Shown in pieces: positions 6,964 to 9,687 of a DNA stretch of 9,687 nucleotides. The notes under the pieces were generated by a model, which saw only the letters and a program-made list of their open reading frames with translations, had not been told where the DNA came from and did no database searches. Each line of letters begins with the position of its first letter. Position 1 is the first letter of the stretch. This DNA is from DATLXH01 sp035576005 (GTDB taxonomy: Bacteria; Acidobacteriota; Thermoanaerobaculia; Gp7-AA8), in the NCBI GenBank assembly GCA_035576005.1, contig DATLXH010000009.1:1-9687 (forward strand), in the 5' to 3' direction. Position numbers and translations under genes: made by a program.

Positions 6964-7524
6964 TCACTCACGCAGGTGGCTATAGAGAATCTGCGATCCG
7001 ATCGCGATCAGTATCAGACCTCCGCCGACTTCTAGTCGCTTCCCGAACCTCTCGCCGAGGTGCCGGCCTGCGATTCCGGCAACGAATGAACCGGAGAATG
7101 TCACTGCGGCTATCAGCAGACATGCGAGCCACGCGTTTGAATCACGCAGACCGAGTGTCACGCCCACCGCCAGCGCGTCGATGCTGGTCGCGAAGGCGAG
7201 GGCCGCAAGGACGGTTGTCGTCAATCGACGAGGAGCCGTCTCCTCGCCCCCCCTCAGCGCTTCCCACACCATTCGTCCGCCGATGACGGATAGCACGAGG
7301 AAGACGACCCAGTGATCCCAGGCTTCGACGTATTCGAGGACGCTCACTCCACCGAGCCAGCCGATGAAGGCCATTGAGCCTTGAGAGAGCCCGAACGCTG
7401 CCGCCATTCGGAATGCATCGAGCCGTCGGAAATCGCGGAACGTCAGTGATGCACTCGACGCGACCGCAATGGTGTCTACCGCTACAGCACAGGCAAGGAG
7501 CAGAAGTTGCGGGAGATCATTCAT
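6964..7524 (-). CDS. Manganese efflux pump MntP
   Basis: A 186-residue integral membrane protein of the MntP family, which exports Mn2+ across the inner membrane. It has about six hydrophobic segments arranged as two related halves. The family aspartates stand in AVAVDTIAVAS (Asp17) and ATSIDALAVG (Asp116), matching the two membrane aspartates of E. coli MntP. Other family landmarks are GGRMVWEALRG after TM3 and the C-terminal GGLILIAIGSQILYSH. Length fits the usual 185-190 residues when the ATG at 7524 is used. A GTG at 7560 would add 12 polar residues not expected in the family. No good Shine-Dalgarno site is visible for either start. No yybP-ykoY manganese riboswitch could be recognised in the short upstream gap. 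Confidence 0.9.
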   Translation of the reverse strand: MNDLPQLLLLACAVAVDTIAVASSASLTFRDFRRLDAFRMAAAFGLSQGSMAFIGWLGGVSVLEYVEAWDHWVVFLVLSVIGGRMVWEALRGGEETAPRRLTTTVLAALAFATSIDALAVGVTLGLRDSNAWLACLLIAAVTFSGSFVAGIAGRHLGERFGKRLEVGGGLILIAIGSQILYSHLRE

Positions 7525-7573
7525 CACCACTGGCGAGAGCGGTTGCGCAGATCGCGCCACGCTGCCGGTCTGG

Positions 7574-7606
7574 CCCGGGTGCGTGCGTTGACCACACGCA
7601 CCCGGG
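7574..7606 (-). terminator. GC-rich hairpin between ompW-like gene and mntP
   Basis: CCCGGGTGCGTG (7574-7585) and CACGCACCCGGG (7595-7606) form a perfect 12-bp stem with a 9-nt loop. It lies 27 bp after the end of the OmpW-like gene. There is no T-run on either side, so it may be a Rho-assisted or partial terminator, or an RNA-protecting hairpin that separates expression of the two genes. Confidence 0.55.
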
Positions 7607-7632
7607 GGGTGAAGTTGATTACAAACCAGGGA

Positions 7633-8292
7633 TTAGAACGTGAGTCGAAGTCCGGCTGAGATCATGAGCGGGTTCACTTCGATTTCGGAATCCTGTCCAG
7701 GACCGGTCGCGAACACGGCACGGGCCGAGGATTTCGTCGGTACGTACTTGGCGTCGAGGTTCAGCCCGAACAGGCGTGAGAATTTGATGGTAAGTCCGCC
7801 GTTGAGCACGAGACCTACGTCATCGTCCAGATCGATGCTGCGGACATCGGCGCTTCCGAGACTACGACCATTTTCCACGTTGTCGAAGAGCACGTAGGCC
7901 GCTCCGGCACCGATGTACGGGTCGAACCTTGCCTGTGGTGCAAAGTGAAACTGAAGCGTTGCGGTCAGAGGAATGACCTGTGAGTCGCCGATGAAGCCTG
8001 ACTGGACAGGTCCTGTGTTCGTGCGGACATCGACGTCGGGGTTGACTACGGCAGCGGCGAATTCCGCTGAGATCCGGTTGGAAAAGAATACGTTCACTGC
8101 TGCGCCATAACCGAGATCTGAATCGAAATTGACACGCAAGTCGTCAATACTCTGGGTACCGTTCACAACACTGTCACCGCTCAGATCGACCCTCGTCGCA
8201 TAGACGATGATGTCGACGGACCTGTCCTGAGCGACAAGGACTGGAGTGGCAAAGACACTGATTAAACCAATAGCTAACAAGATTCGTTTCAT
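7633..8292 (-). CDS. OmpW-family outer membrane beta-barrel protein
   Basis: A 219-residue protein with a signal peptide (MKRILLAIGLISVFATPVLVA, cleavage before Gln22) and alternating beta-strand patterns typical of small 8-stranded barrels. OmpW-like landmarks include IPLTATLQFHF, then DPYIGAGAAYVLFDN, GLVLNGGLTIKFS, LNLDAKYVPT and the C-terminal strand ISAGLRLTF. The terminal Phe is the usual outer-membrane insertion signal. OmpW proteins form narrow hydrophobic channels for small apolar compounds, but the exact substrate here is unknown. The ATG at 8292 has GGAG 7 nt upstream, which fixes the start. It lies about 116 bp downstream of crcB on the same strand, so it may be co-transcribed or have its own promoter in that gap, where I found no convincing -35/-10 pair. 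Confidence 0.88.
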   Translation of the reverse strand: MKRILLAIGLISVFATPVLVAQDRSVDIIVYATRVDLSGDSVVNGTQSIDDLRVNFDSDLGYGAAVNVFFSNRISAEFAAAVVNPDVDVRTNTGPVQSGFIGDSQVIPLTATLQFHFAPQARFDPYIGAGAAYVLFDNVENGRSLGSADVRSIDLDDDVGLVLNGGLTIKFSRLFGLNLDAKYVPTKSSARAVFATGPGQDSEIEVNPLMISAGLRLTF

Positions 8293-8408
8293 GAGTTTTC
8301 TCCGACATACGCTAGAGCAACATCGCTGCCGAAGGGTATGACAATGGAAGGTAATGCACTGTAGGACTTTTTACTCCGTTTTCGCTAGGCACCGTAACCC
8401 CACCGGGA

Positions 8409-8789
8409 CTATTTACCGCTGACAACCCGGGCTGTGGCGATTCCAGCGGCGCCCGAGATCAGGCAGCCAACGACCGTGATCAGAAGGTAGAAGAATCCCT
8501 GACCCCAGTCATCGCTTCGAAAGAAGCGGGTCATCTCGTAGTTAAAAGCGGAGTAGGTCGTGAAGCCGCCCAGTAGCCCGACAGTCAGAGCAAGTCGCGT
8601 GGTCGGTGAGAGATCTGGTCCTACATCCGGGTTCATCAGAAAACCCATGAGAAAGGAGCCAAGGAGGTTCACTACAAGAGTCGCGAGCGGGAGAGTTGTT
8701 CCCCACAAACGCGCGGTCGCGAGTGAAAGGAGATAACGCGCACCAGTCCCGACAGCGCCGCCGAGACAGATCAAAAAGAAGCGAGTCAT
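8409..8789 (-). CDS. crcB: CrcB/FluC fluoride channel
   Basis: A 126-residue four-helix membrane protein of the Fluc (CrcB) family, which works as a dual-topology dimer letting F- leave the cell. Family motifs appear in order: GGAVGTGARYLLS (residues 10-22), NLLGSFLMGF (41-50, with the conserved Asn41), and GGFTTYSAFNYE (74-85). The last contains the ion-pore region, where the first position of the phenylalanine box appears to be Tyr79 and the second Phe82. The ATG at 8789 is chosen because MTRFFLICLGGAVG matches the usual N-terminus and gives normal length. Frames opening further upstream add an unrelated polar leader. No clear Shine-Dalgarno site is visible. I looked for a fluoride (crcB) riboswitch upstream and did not see its consensus. 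Confidence 0.92.
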   Translation of the reverse strand: MTRFFLICLGGAVGTGARYLLSLATARLWGTTLPLATLVVNLLGSFLMGFLMNPDVGPDLSPTTRLALTVGLLGGFTTYSAFNYEMTRFFRSDDWGQGFFYLLITVVGCLISGAAGIATARVVSGK

Positions 8790-8837
8790 CGAGGAGACAC
8801 TATCTGAATCCATGGTTGCTCTGCATCCCAAGCGCCG

Positions 8838-8867
8838 TTGAGCGTGCGGGAACAACGCTGATACCAT
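8838..8867 (+). promoter_or_regulatory. Weak candidate promoter for the 8917-9138 gene
   Basis: TTGAGC at 8838-8843 and an extended -10-like TGATACCAT at 8859-8867 are separated by about 18 bp. This would start transcription shortly before the small + strand gene, in the 127-bp gap shared with crcB. Matches are only four of six at each box, so this is a low-confidence guess. Confidence 0.25.
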
Positions 8868-8916
8868 CGTGCGAATGGCCGGTTGCGCGCATATGGGTCC
8901 CCCCGACATTATCACC

Positions 8917-9138
8917 ATGGCCGAGACACAACTTCGGCTGCGCGGTGTGCCCGAAGATCAATGGGGCGGAATGGCCTTCGTCCACGGAGAGAACACTCCC
9001 GAAACCATGTGGGCCTCAGTTGTCATAGGGATCGAGCGGCGAGGGGTCCACTGGGTCGTGACGAAACTCGACCGCCGCGAAGAGCCGCTGCACGAGAGCG
9101 AGACGGGATTGCGTGCCTCGCATCCGGGATCGACGTAG
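8917..9138 (+). CDS. Small hypothetical protein (73 aa)
   Basis: I cannot name this family. The frame from the ATG at 8917 reads like a compact folded protein. It has a short polar start (MAETQLRLRGVPEDQWGG), a central block MAFVHGENTPETMWASVV, and a strand-rich RRGVHWVVTKLDRREEPL, with no signal peptide or membrane segment. Codon choice is GC-rich at third positions like its neighbours. An upstream in-frame ATG at 8869 exists, but the extra residues look non-coding. No good Shine-Dalgarno site precedes 8917, so start choice is uncertain. It diverges from crcB and is followed 2 bp later by a hairpin. A chance frame cannot be excluded. Confidence 0.5.
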   Translation: MAETQLRLRGVPEDQWGGMAFVHGENTPETMWASVVIGIERRGVHWVVTKLDRREEPLHESETGLRASHPGST

Positions 9139-9140
9139 GT

Positions 9141-9156
9141 CCCGGGCCAGCCCGGG
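9141..9156 (+). terminator. Short GC hairpin after the 8917-9138 gene
   Basis: CCCGGG at 9141-9146 and again at 9151-9156 pair around the 4-nt loop CCAG, directly after the stop of the small gene. The stem is short and no T-run follows, so it is at most a weak terminator candidate. Confidence 0.35.
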
Positions 9157-9262
9157 TTACGGGCGCTTCGAACTTTCAGTTCGGAGAACGAGCTTCCTTG
9201 GAACCACTGTGCAGCGCCCCGTTAGCTGACCATTTATCTGGCTTCTCGGTGAACTCATCCAC

Positions 9263-9314
9263 GTGTCATCCCGAGAGGAAGAACAGCGTGACGCTGGTGA
9301 AGAGGTGATGACAC
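9263..9314. repeat. Nested hairpin in intergenic DNA
   Basis: GTGTCATC (9263-9270) pairs with GATGACAC (9307-9314), and inside it CAGCG (9284-9288) pairs with CGCTG (9292-9296). The outer word followed by CCGAG resembles a type of intergenic repeat seen in several GC-rich phyla; this link is from memory and unverified. Apart from this, 9157-9344 shows nothing I can name. Confidence 0.45.
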
Positions 9315-9344
9315 CCGGCGTGGGCTCGCGCCCGAAGGGGCGAA

Positions 9345-9403
9345 TCCCTCTCCCCGGCGGGGAGAGGGTGGTCGCGTAAGCGACCGGGAGAGGGGCCGCG
9401 AGA
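9345..9403 (-). repeat. Inverted, rearranged relative of the flanking repeat
   Basis: The first 24 bp or so (9345-9368) are the reverse complement of the palindromic core in the repeat at 9430-9545, and GGGAGAGGGG (9385-9394) matches the complement of its other arm. Between them the usual 17-19 bp is replaced by a different hairpin, GGTCGC-GTAA-GCGACC (9370-9385). It faces the next copy, so the two could pair as a large inverted repeat. Confidence 0.7.
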
Positions 9404-9429
9404 GATACGATGACCTCCCCCTTTCCGAC

Positions 9430-9545
9430 GGACTGGCGAGACTTTCACGCCCCTCTCCCTGCTTCGCTTCGCTCGCTTCCCTCTCCCCGCCGGGGAGAGG
9501 GATACGCCGCTTCGCGGCTCAACCACGTCAGACAGTGAACCGGTG
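9430..9545 (+). repeat. Interspersed GC-rich repeat, copy 2
   Basis: This is the near-identical partner of 13-129, in the same orientation. The 10-bp-arm palindrome is at 9479-9501. Similarity to copy 1 stops sharply after CCGGTG at 9545, where IS110-associated sequence appears to begin. Confidence 0.85.
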
Positions 9546-9687
9546 AAAGCTTCTAAGAAACACCTAGGTTTTATGCGGCTTTGACGAGGGTATAGCCGAG
9601 TTGTTTTGCCCTCTTTTCCATGGTTTTGATTATCCGTTGCTCATGCCGGTGTAGGTACTGATCAGGACCTGGATCGACGTATGGACG
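9546..9687 (-). mobile_element. IS110-family insertion sequence, one end, runs off window
   Basis: It comprises the transposase 3' end plus about 25 bp of downstream non-coding DNA reaching the repeat at 9545. The left limit is placed where similarity between the two repeat copies ends. IS110-type elements lack terminal inverted repeats, so the exact end cannot be read directly and could lie a few bases either way. The rest of the element lies beyond 9687. Confidence 0.55.
9571..9687 (-). CDS. IS110-family transposase, C-terminal 38 residues (partial)
   Basis: An open frame enters from the window edge and ends at the TAA at 9571-9573. It reads RPYVDPGPDQYLHRHEQR, then IIKTMEKRAKQLGYTLVKAA. 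A DPG-x-x-Y motif followed by a basic helix and LGY near the C-terminus is the typical end of IS110-family (Transposase_20) recombinases. These move DNA with a DEDD/serine active site and, in studied members, a bridge RNA. The catalytic parts lie outside the window, so activity cannot be judged. AT content is higher than in the neighbouring genes, in line with a mobile element. Confidence 0.7.
   Translation of the reverse strand, partial: RPYVDPGPDQYLHRHEQRIIKTMEKRAKQLGYTLVKAA

Noticed and set aside
7525..7632. yybP-ykoY manganese riboswitch upstream of mntP
   Set aside because: The gap is only about 108 bp and is mostly a simple GC hairpin. The expected multi-helix layout is not seen.
8790..8916. 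Fluoride (crcB motif) riboswitch upstream of crcB
   Set aside because: The characteristic conserved blocks could not be found by eye on the - strand. A covariance-model search would be decisive.

Overview
The window reads as chromosomal DNA from a GC-rich, double-membraned (Gram-negative type) bacterium. It holds a TolC-type outer membrane factor, a lipoprotein adaptor and an OmpW-type barrel, with GC-rich third codon positions. The phylum cannot be fixed from sequence alone. The protein style and the abundant palindromic intergenic repeats would suit Acidobacteriota or a neighbouring phylum, but that is a low-confidence guess.

Left part (1-6324, + strand). A copy of a GC-rich interspersed repeat (13-129) is followed by a sigma70-like promoter and a perfect 18-bp palindrome, the probable TetR operator. 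Then comes a tripartite efflux operon: TetR-family regulator (251-865), TolC-like outer membrane factor (862-2202), lipoprotein membrane-fusion adaptor (2199-3104), and after a hairpin-rich 107-bp gap an HAE1/AcrB-type RND pump (3212-6324). The first three genes are joined by 4-bp stop/start overlaps. The pump gene is broken near its 3' end. The main frame stops at 6076 and the last two transmembrane segments continue in another frame from 6073. The conserved sequence around the break implies a missing 10 bp, which fits slippage between two CGACCG repeats.

Middle (6325-6622). About 300 bp without a gene holds a terminator-like hairpin, a 28-bp-arm palindrome with tandem 20-bp units, and a second, related palindromic module.

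Right part (6623-8789, - strand). Four genes lie in the same direction: crcB/fluC fluoride channel, an OmpW-like outer membrane protein, an MntP manganese exporter and a small unrecognised protein. A GC-rich 12-bp-stem hairpin separates ompW from mntP. A small unrecognised + strand gene (8917-9138) diverges from crcB.

Right edge (9139-9687). This stretch is rich in repeats: a nested hairpin, an inverted and rearranged relative of the left repeat, then a second near-identical copy of the left repeat (9430-9545). That copy is followed within 26 bp by the stop codon of an IS110-type transposase running off the window. The simplest reading is an efflux locus and ion-homeostasis genes in repeat-rich DNA, with an IS110-like element sitting at the edge of one repeat copy. 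I did not find a clearly new multi-gene system. The most interesting items are the split pump, the IS110/repeat junction and the modular palindromes.
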